64,000 nt of DNA from Pseudomonadota bacterium (GCA_020160755.1 JAIUPN010000001.1:620001-684000); one strand, 5' to 3'. Positions 28,053-38,995 are shown, counted from the stretch's first letter. The notes: generated by a model not told the origin, from the letters alone. Numbers and translations: made by a program.

Positions 28053-29066
28053 TCAATAGGCGCGCGCGACCGCAAAGGCGACCGCCTCGGTCAGCGCTGA
28101 CTTTGCCTGGCTCGCGCGGAAGCCCCCGATCGCATCGACCGCGCGCTGGCCATAATGGCGCGCGCGCGCCAGCGTGTCGGCGATCGTGTCATGCTTGTGG
28201 AGCAGCGAGGTCGCATAGGCGAGATCCTCGTCCGACGTGCGGTGCCCGACGATCGCCTGCTTCCAGAACTCGCGCTCCTCCGCCGATCCGCGCGCATAGG
28301 CGAGGATGACCGGCAGTGTGACCTTGCCGTCGCGGAAATCGTCGCCGACGCCCTTGCCCATCGTTTCGGCATCCGAAACATAGTCGATCGCATCGTCGAC
28401 AAGCTGGAACGCAATGCCGAGGTTGCGGCCATAGGCGTCGAGCGCGGCTTCGGTCGCGTCGTCGCGCTCGGCAACAACCGCGGCGATCTTGCACGCCGCG
28501 GCGAACAGCTCGGCGGTCTTGGCGTTGATGATCGCGAGATATTGATCCTCGCTCGTTTCGATCCGGCGCTGCGCCGAAAGCTGGTTGACCTCGCCCTCCG
28601 CGATCACCGCCGAGGCGCGCGACAGGATCTTCAGCACCTTGAGCGAGCCGTCCTCGACCATCACCTCAAACGCGCGGCTGAACAGGAAGTCGCCGACGAG
28701 CACCGACGCGCTGTTACCCCAGATGATGTTCGCGGTCTTGCGGCCGCGGCGCAGGTCCGATTTGTCGACGACATCGTCGTGGAGCAGGGTCGCGGTGTGG
28801 ATGAACTCGACCGCCGCGGCGAGCTTGCAATGGCGGCGCCCCGGATAATCGAGCAGCTTGCCGCACGCGAGCGTCAGCATCGGCCGCATCCGTTTGCCGC
28901 CACCCGCGATCAGGTGACCCGCGAGTTCGGGAATCAGCGGCACTTCGGACTGCATCCGGTCGAGAATGACCGCATTCACCTCGTTCATATCGGCAGCAAC
29001 GAGCGCCATCATCGGGTCGAGCGAGGGCGGCCGGTCGCCGTGGAGCTGATGAATTTCCGCAGTCAT
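28053..29066 (-). CDS. ispB: Polyprenyl (probably octa/decaprenyl) diphosphate synthase
   Basis: 337 residues from ATG 29066. Long-chain trans-isoprenyl synthase that makes the ubiquinone side chain; in sphingomonads ubiquinone-10 is expected, so the product is probably decaprenyl diphosphate (inference). The two aspartate-rich motifs are visible as LLHDDVVDKSDLRRG and FQLVDDAIDYVSD, with GGGKRMRPML at the N-terminus and the Lys in DFRDGKVTLPVILA. It is divergent from the chorismate mutase gene, with about 110 bp between the starts. Confidence 0.93.
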   Translation of the reverse strand: MTAEIHQLHGDRPPSLDPMMALVAADMNEVNAVILDRMQSEVPLIPELAGHLIAGGGKRMRPMLTLACGKLLDYPGRRHCKLAAAVEFIHTATLLHDDVVDKSDLRRGRKTANIIWGNSASVLVGDFLFSRAFEVMVEDGSLKVLKILSRASAVIAEGEVNQLSAQRRIETSEDQYLAIINAKTAELFAAACKIAAVVAERDDATEAALDAYGRNLGIAFQLVDDAIDYVSDAETMGKGVGDDFRDGKVTLPVILAYARGSAEEREFWKQAIVGHRTSDEDLAYATSLLHKHDTIADTLARARHYGQRAVDAIGGFRASQAKSALTEAVAFAVARAY

Positions 29067-29174
29067 AACGCGGCGAGCCTTGGCGCCGCGCCCACGATTT
29101 TGCAACGACTTTCGGCTTGCTTTGAGGCCCCGCCCGGTGCCAAGCGTGCCGGGCACAAGAGGAGCCGCGCACCC

Positions 29175-29462
29175 ATGGACGACCAACTGAGCCGCTTTCG
29201 CCAGAGCATCGACAATATCGACGCGGCGCTCGTCTATATGCTCGCCGAACGGTTCAAGGTGACCAAGGCGGTCGGCGAACTCAAGGCGCGCGAGGGGCTC
29301 CCCCCCGCGGACCCCGGCCGCGAGGAACGCCAGATCGAACGGCTGCGTGAGCTGGCCCGCGACGCCGACCTTGATCCCGACTTCACCGAGAAATTCCTGC
29401 GCTTCATCATCAACGAGGTGATCCGCCACCACCAGCAGGCGAAGCGCGAGCAGGGCGCATGA
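29175..29462 (+). CDS. Chorismate mutase, AroQ class
   Basis: 95 residues from ATG 29175, preceded by aagaggag. All-helical AroQ pattern: RQSIDNIDAALVYMLAERFK, VTKAVGELKAREGLPPADPG, REERQIERL and FTEKFLRFIINEVIRHHQQ. Catalytic residues of the family appear as Arg in the first helix region, Lys (GELKAR) and Arg/Glu in REERQ. It converts chorismate to prephenate for Phe/Tyr synthesis. Its stop overlaps the start of the GST gene (ATGA). A second chorismate-mutase-like gene lies at 46365-46679. Confidence 0.9.
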   Translation: MDDQLSRFRQSIDNIDAALVYMLAERFKVTKAVGELKAREGLPPADPGREERQIERLRELARDADLDPDFTEKFLRFIINEVIRHHQQAKREQGA

Positions 29463-30154
29463 CCGCGGGCCACCCCATTTTCGCACGCTGGCCCGCGCAG
29501 CACCCGGACCGGCTCCAGCTTTTCTCCGCCCCGACGCCCAATGGCGTGAAGGTCGGGATCATGCTCGAGGAAACCGGCCTTCCCTATGAAGCGCACCGGA
29601 TCGACATCATGGCGAACGAAAGCCATGACCCCGCCTTCCTCGCGCTCAATCCCAACGGCAAGATCCCGGCGATCTACGATCCGGAAGGGCCGAACGGAAC
29701 GCCGCTCGCCTTGTTCGAATCGGGGGCGATCCTGATCTATCTCGCCGACAAGAGCGGCCGGTTCCTGCCCGCCGATCCGAACGCGCGTTACGAGACGATC
29801 CAGTGGGTGATGTGGCAGATGGGCGGCGTCGGCCCGATGTTCGGCCAGCTCGGCTTCTTCCACAAATTCGCCGGGCGCGACTATGAGGACAAGCGCCCGC
29901 GCGACCGCTACGCGGCGGAGTCCGCGCGCCTGCTCGGCGTGCTCGATGCGCGGCTGGCGGAACGTGCATGGGTGATGGGCGAAGATTACAGCATCGCCGA
30001 CATCTCGCTGCTCGGCTGGGTGCGGAACCTGATCGGCTTCTACGACGCGCGCGAGATCGTCGGCTTCGACCGGTTTGGCCATGTCCAGCGCTGGCTCGAT
30101 GCCGGGCTGGCGCGACCGGCTGTGCAGCGCGGACTGGAAGTGACGGCGGCGTAA
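29459..30154 (+). CDS. Glutathione S-transferase, YfcG/YghU (Nu) type
   Basis: 231 residues. The thioredoxin-like N-terminal domain has LQLFSAPTPNGVKVGIMLEE with the TPNG motif of Nu-class enzymes, then LALNPNGKIPAIYDP and LFESGAILIYLADK. The helical C-terminal domain includes QMGGVGPMFGQLGFF and WVMGEDYSIADISLLGWV. These enzymes typically have disulfide-bond reductase activity with glutathione. It overlaps the chorismate mutase stop by four bases. Confidence 0.92.
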   Translation: MTAGHPIFARWPAQHPDRLQLFSAPTPNGVKVGIMLEETGLPYEAHRIDIMANESHDPAFLALNPNGKIPAIYDPEGPNGTPLALFESGAILIYLADKSGRFLPADPNARYETIQWVMWQMGGVGPMFGQLGFFHKFAGRDYEDKRPRDRYAAESARLLGVLDARLAERAWVMGEDYSIADISLLGWVRNLIGFYDAREIVGFDRFGHVQRWLDAGLARPAVQRGLEVTAA

Positions 30155-30222
30155 GAGCGATGGGCAATGTTCGACCGTTTGCGGACGTTTCTGCGGTCGG
30201 CGGGATTTGCTAGCCTCGCCAG

Positions 30223-30609
30223 ATGTTCATCAGATTCGTGATTGCCGATCTCGATGCCGATTCCGGGCGACGGCAAGGTCTTTTTCAAGCTGGTGAAGCT
30301 CTTGTTCAAAGCGGACGCATGAACCCGTTTGATCAAGAGCACCTTGAGCAGACGTATCGTTGGTTTAGGCTGCATTTGCCAGTGCCCACGCGTTTTGCTG
30401 TGTCGAGACGGCCTCATGCAAAAGCGCAAGCCCTGAGTTGGTTTCGCGATTCGGCCATCGGGCACATCGATCGCATCCGTGAGTACCAAAGAATTCTCGA
30501 TGCTTACGATATCCCGGTCGAGATGCTTCGGACGACGCGACCTGGTTACATTGTGTTCGAGGACGAATATCAAATCGCTGCATATCCGTTCGCAGACACT
30601 CCCTGCTGA
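30223..30609 (+). CDS. Hypothetical protein, unlike its neighbours in composition
   Basis: 128 residues, no membrane segment or signal peptide. Aromatic- and His/Arg-rich: MNPFDQEHLEQTYRWFRLHL, LSWFRDSAIGHIDRIREYQ, then YDIPVEMLRTTRPGYIVFED. The conserved-looking 'PGYIVFEDEYQIAAYPF' ending resembles proteins of unknown function seen as single accessory genes. Codon use is less GC-biased than in flanking genes (gtg tcg aga cgg cct cat gca), which hints at acquisition. No function is proposed. Confidence 0.6.
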   Translation: MFIRFVIADLDADSGRRQGLFQAGEALVQSGRMNPFDQEHLEQTYRWFRLHLPVPTRFAVSRRPHAKAQALSWFRDSAIGHIDRIREYQRILDAYDIPVEMLRTTRPGYIVFEDEYQIAAYPFADTPC

Positions 30610-30644
30610 ACGTCCGCTTTCCACCGCAAGCAGTCATTTGAACC

Positions 30645-32051
30645 CTACCCCGCCGGCAACCTGAGCCGCACGAGCAATCCGCCCAGATCCTCGCTCTCTT
30701 CCAACGCGATACTGCCGCCATAGATTTCGGCGACGTCGCGCACGATCGCGAGCCCCAGCCCCGTCCCCGGCTTGCCGCTGTCGAGGCGGACGCCGCGATC
30801 GATGACGCGGTCGCGGTCGGCGGGTGAAATGCCCGCACCATCGTCCTCGATCAGGATTTCGGCCATCGCGCCATCGCGCTGGATCGTCACGAAGACGCTG
30901 CCGCCGCCATATTTGGCGGCATTTTCGAGCAGATTGCCGACCAGTTCGTCGAGATCCTGCCGCTCGACGCGCACCACCAGTTCCTTGTCGCCCGCGGCGT
31001 CGAGCCGCGCGTCGGGATAGAGCGCCGCGACCGCGCGCGAGACGCTGTTCACGCTGTCCCACACCACCGCGCGCGCCTGTGCCGCGCCGCGCCGCCCGAC
31101 CGCGCGGGCGCGCGCGAGATGGTGGTCGACCTGCCGCTGCATCGTCGCCGCCTCGCGCCGCACCGTTTCGGCGAGTTCCGATGTCGAACTGGTCGCGCTG
31201 TTGACGAGCACGGTGAGCGGGGTCTTGAGCGCGTGCGCGAGGTTGCCCGCGTGCAGCCGCGCCTCCTCGGCCTGTTTCTCGTTATGCGCGAGAAGCGCGT
31301 TGAGTTCGTCGACCATCGGCTGCACCTCGAGCGGCAGCGGCGCGGTGACGCGGCGATGCTGCCCGCCGCGCATCGCCGCGATCGCCCGCCGGATGTGGCG
31401 CAGCGGCCACAGGCCATAGAAGGTCTGGAGCGCGGCGAGGATGATGAGCCCGAGGCCGAGCAGCGCAAGGCTGGGGATCAGCGTCTGCCGCACCGCCCCA
31501 ACCTGTGCGTCGAGCGCCTCGCGCGATTGCGCGATCTGGTACCGCCAGTTCGTCTTGCTGCCCGGCAGAATGACATTGCGTTCGAGGATACGCAGTTCCT
31601 CGTCGGGGAACTGGTTGCTGTCATAGGTGTGGATCTGGCTGTCGATATGCGGCGTCGGCGCCTTCAACGTACGCTCCCACAGCGAGCGCGACCGGTAGGG
31701 CTCCTGCTCGCCGCCGCTGATCTGCCAGTAAAGCCCGCTGTACGGCTCGAGGAAGCGCTGGTCGCCGAGCGGCTCGACCAGCCGCACCTCGCCGTCGGGG
31801 CCGATTTCGGACGAGCGGATCATCGCGATCAGCACATATTCGAGGCTCGAATCGAAATTGCGCGTGATCGCCCCGGTCAGCACGCGGTCGAGCGCGAAGC
31901 CGCCGCCGATCAGCAGCACCGAAATCCACAGCGCCGCGATCGCGATCATGCGCCGCGCGAGCGAGCCGGTGATCCGGCTCGTCAGCGCCGCGGGCTTGAT
32001 CGCATCGTCCGCGCCGGTTCCGTCAACGGGTGGGATATCCGCTTCGGCCAT
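30645..32051 (-). CDS. Sensor histidine kinase, PhoQ/FeuQ-like
   Basis: 468 residues. A membrane helix (MIAIAALWISVLLIGGGFAL, near residues 35-54) and a second one near 190-212 enclose a periplasmic sensor domain of about 135 residues. A HAMP region follows (LRHIRRAIAAMRGGQHRRV), then the H-box AGNLAHALKTPLTVL with the phosphorylated His, and the ATPase domain with N-box LVGNLLENAAKYGG, G1 ILIEDDGAGI and G2 GKPGTGLGLAIV. The sequence around the H-box fits the PhoQ/FeuQ group, which often senses divalent cations or envelope stress. It is downstream of its response regulator by 13 bases. Confidence 0.92.
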   Translation of the reverse strand: MAEADIPPVDGTGADDAIKPAALTSRITGSLARRMIAIAALWISVLLIGGGFALDRVLTGAITRNFDSSLEYVLIAMIRSSEIGPDGEVRLVEPLGDQRFLEPYSGLYWQISGGEQEPYRSRSLWERTLKAPTPHIDSQIHTYDSNQFPDEELRILERNVILPGSKTNWRYQIAQSREALDAQVGAVRQTLIPSLALLGLGLIILAALQTFYGLWPLRHIRRAIAAMRGGQHRRVTAPLPLEVQPMVDELNALLAHNEKQAEEARLHAGNLAHALKTPLTVLVNSATSSTSELAETVRREAATMQRQVDHHLARARAVGRRGAAQARAVVWDSVNSVSRAVAALYPDARLDAAGDKELVVRVERQDLDELVGNLLENAAKYGGGSVFVTIQRDGAMAEILIEDDGAGISPADRDRVIDRGVRLDSGKPGTGLGLAIVRDVAEIYGGSIALEESEDLGGLLVRLRLPAG

Positions 32052-32064
32052 GCCGAGCTGGCCC

Positions 32065-32730
32065 CTAGCCCTGCGGATCGTCGAGCTGGTAGCCGAGACC
32101 GCGGATGGTGGTGATGATATCTGCGCCCAGTTTCTTGCGGATGCGCGTCACGAACACCTCGATGGTGTTCGAATCGCGGTCGAAATCCTGATCGTAGATA
32201 TGCTCGATCAATTCGGTCCGCGACACGACCTTGCCCTTGTGATGGAGCAGGTACGAGAGCAGTTTATATTCCTGCGCGGTCAGTTTGACCGGTTCGCCGG
32301 CGAGCGTGACGCGGCCCGACCGCGTGTCGAGCCGCACCGGGCCTGCCGTCAGCTCGCTCGACGCATTGCCCGCGGCCCGGCGGATCAGCGCACGGAGCCG
32401 CGCGATCAGCTCTTCGGTCTGGAAAGGCTTGGCGAGATAATCGTCGGCCCCCGCATCGAGCCCCGCCACCTTGTCGGACCAGCTGTCGCGCGCGGTCAGG
32501 ACGAGCACCGGGAAATTGCGCTTTTCGCGGCGCCAGCGGTCGAGCACCGTCAGCCCGTCGATTTCGGGGAGCCCCAGATCGAGGATCGCCGCATCGTAAT
32601 TTTCGGTCGAGCCGAGGAAATGGCCGTCCTCGCCGTCGGTCGCAAGGTCGACGGCATAGCCCGCGCCCTCCAGCGTCGCCTTGAGCTGCGGACCCAGCGT
32701 GGGTTCGTCTTCGACAATCAAAATCCGCAT
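32065..32730 (-). CDS. OmpR-family response regulator, PhoP/FeuP-like
   Basis: 221 residues. The receiver domain has VEDEPTLG, phosphoacceptor Asp in AAILDLGLPEIDG, Thr in VLVLTARDSWSDK and Lys in YLAKPF. The winged helix follows (LTAQEYKLLSYLLHHKGKVV, DSNTIEVFVTRIRKKLG, TIRGLGYQLD). It forms a two-gene operon with the kinase downstream. A PepSY protein gene lies just upstream on the same strand, as often seen with PhoP-type systems. Confidence 0.94.
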   Translation of the reverse strand: MRILIVEDEPTLGPQLKATLEGAGYAVDLATDGEDGHFLGSTENYDAAILDLGLPEIDGLTVLDRWRREKRNFPVLVLTARDSWSDKVAGLDAGADDYLAKPFQTEELIARLRALIRRAAGNASSELTAGPVRLDTRSGRVTLAGEPVKLTAQEYKLLSYLLHHKGKVVSRTELIEHIYDQDFDRDSNTIEVFVTRIRKKLGADIITTIRGLGYQLDDPQG

Positions 32731-32846
32731 TCAGGCGCCTTTCCGTTGCGCGCCGGTCAACGGCCGGCCGCATGTTTAGACTGTGTATCAAGTCCGGACG
32801 ATCATCGCAAAATCTCGTTGCGACGAAAGTCCGGTTCACGGGAATG

Positions 32847-33149
32847 TCAGGGTTTGCGTCCGACGATCCGGCCGGTGCGGGCGTCGACATAAACGACGAC
32901 CACCTGGTTGCCGTCCATGAATTTCAGCGCGTAGATCATCCGGCCCGCGTCGAACTGCGGACCGCCGAGATAGGTCATTTCGTTATACGGCGGGCGCCCG
33001 CGAATCTCGGCTACCAGCCGGTTGAGCGGGATCACCTGCCCCTGCGCCGCGGCTTCGCGGAGATTGTCCTGATCGCGGTCGCCGCGGGCGGCCGCGGGCG
33101 CGGCGACGAGCAGCGCGGCGGTCAAAGCAAAGATGGTCGTGCGGATCAT
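32847..33149 (-). CDS. Secreted PepSY-like protein
   Basis: 100 residues from ATG 33149, where a clear signal peptide starts (MIRTTIFALTAALLVAAPAA). The mature part is one PepSY-type unit: LREAAAQGQVIPLNRLVAEI, then DAGRMIYALKFMDGNQVVVV and YVDARTGRIVGRK. PepSY proteins are periplasmic, may inhibit peptidases or modulate sensors, and frequently sit beside PhoP/PhoQ-like systems. Same strand as the two-component genes, 116 bp upstream. Confidence 0.85.
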   Translation of the reverse strand: MIRTTIFALTAALLVAAPAAARGDRDQDNLREAAAQGQVIPLNRLVAEIRGRPPYNEMTYLGGPQFDAGRMIYALKFMDGNQVVVVYVDARTGRIVGRKP

Positions 33150-33249
33150 GGTCGAACGATAGGCCCCGCGCATTGAATAGCCGATGAATAGCCGGGTCAA
33201 CCTTCGTTTATCCAGCCCCCGCGTTCGCGCATAGCGTCTGGCGGGCGCG

Positions 33250-33541
33250 ATGCATCCAATTTTAATCGCGATATGCCATCGCTGCGGGCAGCGGACCTGG
33301 ACCGCGATGGTGTCGCTGACCGAACCCGGAGAGGGCGGCGAGACCGATTTTCCGCGGCTGGGCATCGCGCTGCGCCAGCAGGCGGGGGCGCTGATCCTGT
33401 GGAACAACATGACCGCTGACGGGCGGCCGAATCCCAACACGCTGCACGCCGGTAAAGCGCGGGATCAAGCATATCATCACGAAATGGTACCGGCAGGAGC
33501 CCTGGCGCATCCTGAATCCGGTCAATCCACCCGCTTATTGA
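33250..33541 (+). pseudogene. Remnant of a 2OG-Fe(II) oxygenase (prolyl 4-hydroxylase type)
   Basis: From about 33285 the frame reads GQRTWTAMVSLTEPGEGGET, DFPRLGIALRQQAGALILWN and PNTLHAG, the core of the P4Hc domain with the iron-binding 'GGETDF' and the distal His (LHAG). Near 33450 the match moves to another frame and continues as PVKRGIKHIITKWYRQEPW to a stop at 33539-33541. The N-terminal part is missing. A frameshift plus 5' truncation means the gene is broken. It lies directly next to the 3' end of tRNA-Val. Confidence 0.72.
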
Positions 33542-33560
33542 CCGTCAACCGGTCGGCGGA

Positions 33561-33635
33561 TGGTGGGCGCGACAGGGATTGAACCTGTGACCCCACCCGT
33601 GTGAAGGGTGTGCTCTACCGCTGAGCTACGCGCCC
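33561..33635 (-). tRNA. tRNA-Val (anticodon CAC)
   Basis: Cloverleaf on the minus strand: acceptor GGGCGCG pairs with CGCGCCC, D arm GCTCAGCGGTAGAGC, anticodon stem CACCC/GGGTG with loop TTCACAC (anticodon CAC, reads GUG) and T arm with GGTTCAATCCC. Discriminator A and an encoded CCA end the gene. 75 nt. Confidence 0.95.
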
Positions 33636-33683
33636 GTTCCGGTACGGACCAAAGCCCGGCGTCCGAAAGCCGGACGTCCATAG

Positions 33684-33707
33684 CCGTTGCAACGATGATT
33701 GCAACGG
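33684..33707. repeat. Perfect inverted repeat upstream of tRNA-Val
   Basis: The arms ccgttgcaa and ttgcaacgg are perfect over 9 bp with a six-base spacer (cgatga). It lies between tRNA-Val (its 5' side) and the HU gene. A second short inverted repeat (gtccgaaagccggac) precedes it. It could be an operator or the remains of an extragenic palindrome. Confidence 0.5.
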
Positions 33708-33730
33708 ACATTTCATCGAAATGGCAGGCT

Positions 33731-33766
33731 TAAACAAATCGGGCCACGGCTTTCGCCGCGGCCCGA
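33731..33766 (-). terminator. Terminator for the HU gene
   Basis: On the minus strand, the stem cgggccgcggc/gccgtggcccg with loop gaaa is followed by atttgttt. It lies about 30 bases after the HU stop codon. The other strand has tttttc after the hairpin, so it could act in both directions. Confidence 0.7.
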
Positions 33767-33796
33767 GATGTTTTTCACCAAAAGGTGCCGGCCAAC

Positions 33797-34069
33797 TTAG
33801 TTGACGGCGTCCTTGAGGGCCTTGCCGGCCTTGAACTTCGGCTGGTTCGACGCCGCGATGGTCATCGTTTCGCCGGTGCGCGGGTTGCGGCCGGTCGATG
33901 CCTTGCGCTTGCTGACTGCGAAGGTGCCGAAGCCGACGAGACGGACTTCGCCGCCCTTCTTCAGCGAACCCGTGATCGCGTCGAAAACGGCTTCAACCGC
34001 CTTGCTCGCGTCACCCTTGGTCAGGCCGCTCGAGTCAGCGACGGCGGCGATCAGGTCTTGTTTGTTCAT
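33797..34069 (-). CDS. hup: HU family DNA-binding protein
   Basis: 90 residues from ATG 34069, the standard HU length. The N-terminal helices are MNKQDLIAAVADSSGLTKGD; the beta arm carries GFGTFAVSKRKASTGRNPRT and the end is NQPKFKAGKALKDAV. HU is a histone-like dimer that bends DNA and shapes the nucleoid. It lies directly upstream of (after) lon on the same strand, an order also common in other proteobacteria, and has its own terminator. Confidence 0.96.
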   Translation of the reverse strand: MNKQDLIAAVADSSGLTKGDASKAVEAVFDAITGSLKKGGEVRLVGFGTFAVSKRKASTGRNPRTGETMTIAASNQPKFKAGKALKDAVN

Positions 34070-34242
34070 GCCTAAGGAACCCCTGCAATATGGTTGGTTT
34101 AAATGATTCTCATGGCCCGAAGCCATGGCGCGTCACTAACGATGTTTAGCCCCGCCTTGTCAAAGCAAAAAAGGCCGAAAAACGCCCCAAAACGTCGATT
34201 TTGCGACGAATTTGGGACGAATTGCCGCGAAGCCGGTCTGAC

Positions 34243-36639
<2,397 letters not shown>

Positions 36640-36762
36640 TACGGCTCCTGGACGGGCCCCGCGACCGGGCGCACCGCCCTTCTTATAGGTGGTTCTTCGC
36701 TAATATGGCGTAACTTCGCACGCATTCAATGTCGCTGCGCTGAACAGCGGGGCAAAACCGGC

Positions 36763-37098
36763 TCAGAACGGCAGCTTGAAGCCCGGAGGGAGCGGCAGGC
36801 CGCTCGTCATCTTGCCCATTTCCTCGTTGCTCGCTGCATCGGCCTTTTCGCGCGCGTCGTTGAACGCGGCGGCGAGCAGGTCTTCGAGCATCTGCTTGTC
36901 CGAGGGAACCATGAGGCTGTCGTCGATGTGGATCGCCTTGATCCGGCCTTTCGCGGTCGCGGTGATCTTCACGAGGCCCCCGCCCGACACGCCTTCGACC
37001 TCGACGCTGTCGAGCTTCGCCTGCGCTTCCTGCATTTGCGCCTGCACAGTGGCAGCGGCTTCCTGTGCCGCCTTCATCATTTCTTCGATCGATTTCAT
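36763..37098 (-). CDS. ybaB: YbaB/EbfC family nucleoid-associated protein
   Basis: 111 residues. Family pattern: MKSIEEMMKAAQEAAATVQA, LDSVEVEGVSGGGLVKITAT and LEDLLAAAFNDAREKADAAS, ending with MTSGLPLPPGFKLPF. YbaB binds DNA as a dimer and is linked to recombination repair. It is coupled to dnaX: its ATG overlaps the dnaX stop by four bases. dnaX-ybaB(-recR) is a widely conserved arrangement, though recR is not seen next to it here. Confidence 0.95.
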   Translation of the reverse strand: MKSIEEMMKAAQEAAATVQAQMQEAQAKLDSVEVEGVSGGGLVKITATAKGRIKAIHIDDSLMVPSDKQMLEDLLAAAFNDAREKADAASNEEMGKMTSGLPLPPGFKLPF

Positions 37099-38813
37099 GG
37101 GTTGGACCTATGGCGATTGTCTTCGTCTTCGACAAGTCTCGCGTCGGGAAAAGCCGCCAGAGCGGCCTTCACGACGGGCAGTTCGCGGATTCGCGCGTCA
37201 TTGTCGGCGAGCGTCGCGGCGCGGATGGCGCCAAGGCTCGGCCGCCCTTCCCCCTCGCCCGCCCGCACCTGCCAGCGACTGCCGGTCGCGGCGAGCAGCG
37301 CATCGCCCAGATCGCGCGCGAACGACGGCCCGAGTGCGGCGACCGGTGCGAAAACGAGGTTGCCGGGCTCCAACTCGATGATTCGCATATGATCGTAGAC
37401 ATCGACCGCAAGCCGATGATTTCCGGTACTTTCGAGTAGCTGATGAATTTGCGCGACCGTCAGCGCCGACGCGGGCGCTTCGGCATTCGACGCGACCTGC
37501 GCTTCGGCTGCGGCGACCGGCGCGACGACCATGCTTTCGTGCCCTGCGGGCGCTGTCGGCGCCCCGATCGGCATCGTCGGCACCCCGCCCTTTTCGAGCA
37601 GCTTCGCGAGCTCGCCGGGGTCGGGCATCGACGCGGCATAGATCACGCGCAGCAATAGCATTTCGAGATGTTCGAGCGGATTGTTCGCGCGCAGCACCTC
37701 GTCATGCCCCTTGAGGAGCAATTGCCACAGCCGGTTGAGCGGTGCAAAACCCAGCTTTTGCGCCCAGTCGCCGATGCGTTCGCGGTCGGCGTCGGCGAGC
37801 GCGGGGTCGTCGTGGCGCGACACTTTGGCGAGCGTGATCGCGTGCGTCAGGTCCATCAGCCCGCGCACCATCGCGACGGGTTCGATGCCAAGTGCATATT
37901 GCGCGCGCGCCAGATCGATCGCCGCACCGGCATCGCCGCCCAGGATCGTCGCCATCAATTGCCCGATCGCCGAGCGGTCCGAGAGACCGAGCATCACGCG
38001 GACCTGATCGGCGCCGATCCGGCCACCGCCGTCGAGGTCGGCGTGCGCGATCGCCTGATCGAGGATCGACAGACCGTCGCGCACCGACCCTTCGGCGGCA
38101 TTGGCGATCAGCCAGATCGCGGGCGCCTCCGCCTCGACGCCTTCCTTTTGCAGGATCGCGCTGAAATGCGCGAACAGCATATCGGGAGTGATACGGCGGA
38201 GGTCGAAACGCTGGCAGCGCGACAGCACCGTCACCGGCACCTTGTTGACCTCGGTCGTCGCGAACAGGAATTTGACGTGCGGCGGCGGCTCTTCGAGCGT
38301 TTTCAAAAGCGCATTGAAGGCGTTACGCGACAACATGTGCACTTCGTCGATGATGTATATCTTGTAGCGCGCCGACACCGCAGCGTAGCGGACCGCCTCG
38401 ATAATCTCGCGCACATCGTCGACGCCGGTGTTCGACGCGGCGTCCATCTCGATCACATCGATGTGGCGCCCCTCGGTGATCGCGCGGCACGGCTCGCACA
38501 CCCCGCACGGGTTGATCGTCGGCCCGCCCTGCCCGTCGGGGCCGATGCAGTTCAGCGCCTTCGCGATCAGGCGCGCGGTCGACGTCTTGCCGACCCCGCG
38601 CACCCCGGTCATCAGGAAGGCGTGCGCCAGCCGGTCGCGCGCGATCGCGTTGCCGAGCGTACGGACCATCGCATCCTGCCCGATCAGTTCGGCAAAGGTT
38701 TGCGGGCGATATTTGCGGGCAAGGACGCGGTACGGCCCCGATGACGGCTGCGGCGCTGTCTCGGGCAGGTCCATTCCCAGCATCGGGGTTTCGTCGTCGG
38801 CGGAATCGCTCAT
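37095..38813 (-). CDS. dnaX: DNA polymerase III subunits gamma/tau
   Basis: 572 residues. Clamp-loader ATPase with ARKYRPQTFAELIGQDAMVR, Walker A GVRGVGKTSTAR, zinc-binding cysteines (CIGPDGQGGPTINPCGVCEP), DEVHMLSRNAFNALLKTLEE and sensor-1 LFATTEVNKVPVTVLSRCQ. The C-terminal tau-type region is Ala-rich and ends with a domain containing LLESTGNHRLAVDVYDHMR. It loads the sliding clamp at the replication fork. The SRP RNA gene lies just upstream on the same strand. Confidence 0.97.
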   Translation of the reverse strand: MSDSADDETPMLGMDLPETAPQPSSGPYRVLARKYRPQTFAELIGQDAMVRTLGNAIARDRLAHAFLMTGVRGVGKTSTARLIAKALNCIGPDGQGGPTINPCGVCEPCRAITEGRHIDVIEMDAASNTGVDDVREIIEAVRYAAVSARYKIYIIDEVHMLSRNAFNALLKTLEEPPPHVKFLFATTEVNKVPVTVLSRCQRFDLRRITPDMLFAHFSAILQKEGVEAEAPAIWLIANAAEGSVRDGLSILDQAIAHADLDGGGRIGADQVRVMLGLSDRSAIGQLMATILGGDAGAAIDLARAQYALGIEPVAMVRGLMDLTHAITLAKVSRHDDPALADADRERIGDWAQKLGFAPLNRLWQLLLKGHDEVLRANNPLEHLEMLLLRVIYAASMPDPGELAKLLEKGGVPTMPIGAPTAPAGHESMVVAPVAAAEAQVASNAEAPASALTVAQIHQLLESTGNHRLAVDVYDHMRIIELEPGNLVFAPVAALGPSFARDLGDALLAATGSRWQVRAGEGEGRPSLGAIRAATLADNDARIRELPVVKAALAAFPDARLVEDEDNRHRSNP

Positions 38814-38866
38814 GGCCCCGTCTTAGGGGCGCGCCGCGGTCTTGTCGAAGGGGGAAATGGGTGGAA

Positions 38867-38960
38867 GCCGGAACGACCCGCGGCGAATTCGTTGCGGCTG
38901 CTTCCTTCCGGACCTGACCGGGTTGGCGAAGACCACGTCCGCCCGACTTCCGCGGCGCAT
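38867..38960 (-). ncRNA. ffs: Signal recognition particle RNA (4.5S, small bacterial type)
   Basis: On the minus strand the invariant SRP apical loop region GGTCAGGTCCGGAAGGAAGC is present, preceded by the asymmetric-loop strand. The 5' and 3' parts contain complementary CCGCGG blocks that close the long hairpin. Length about 94 nt by eye; the ends are approximate. Position beside dnaX is conserved in alphaproteobacteria. Confidence 0.92.
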
Positions 38961-38995
38961 ATGGCGGCGGATGCGGCAAAATGCAAGCGGCCTGC

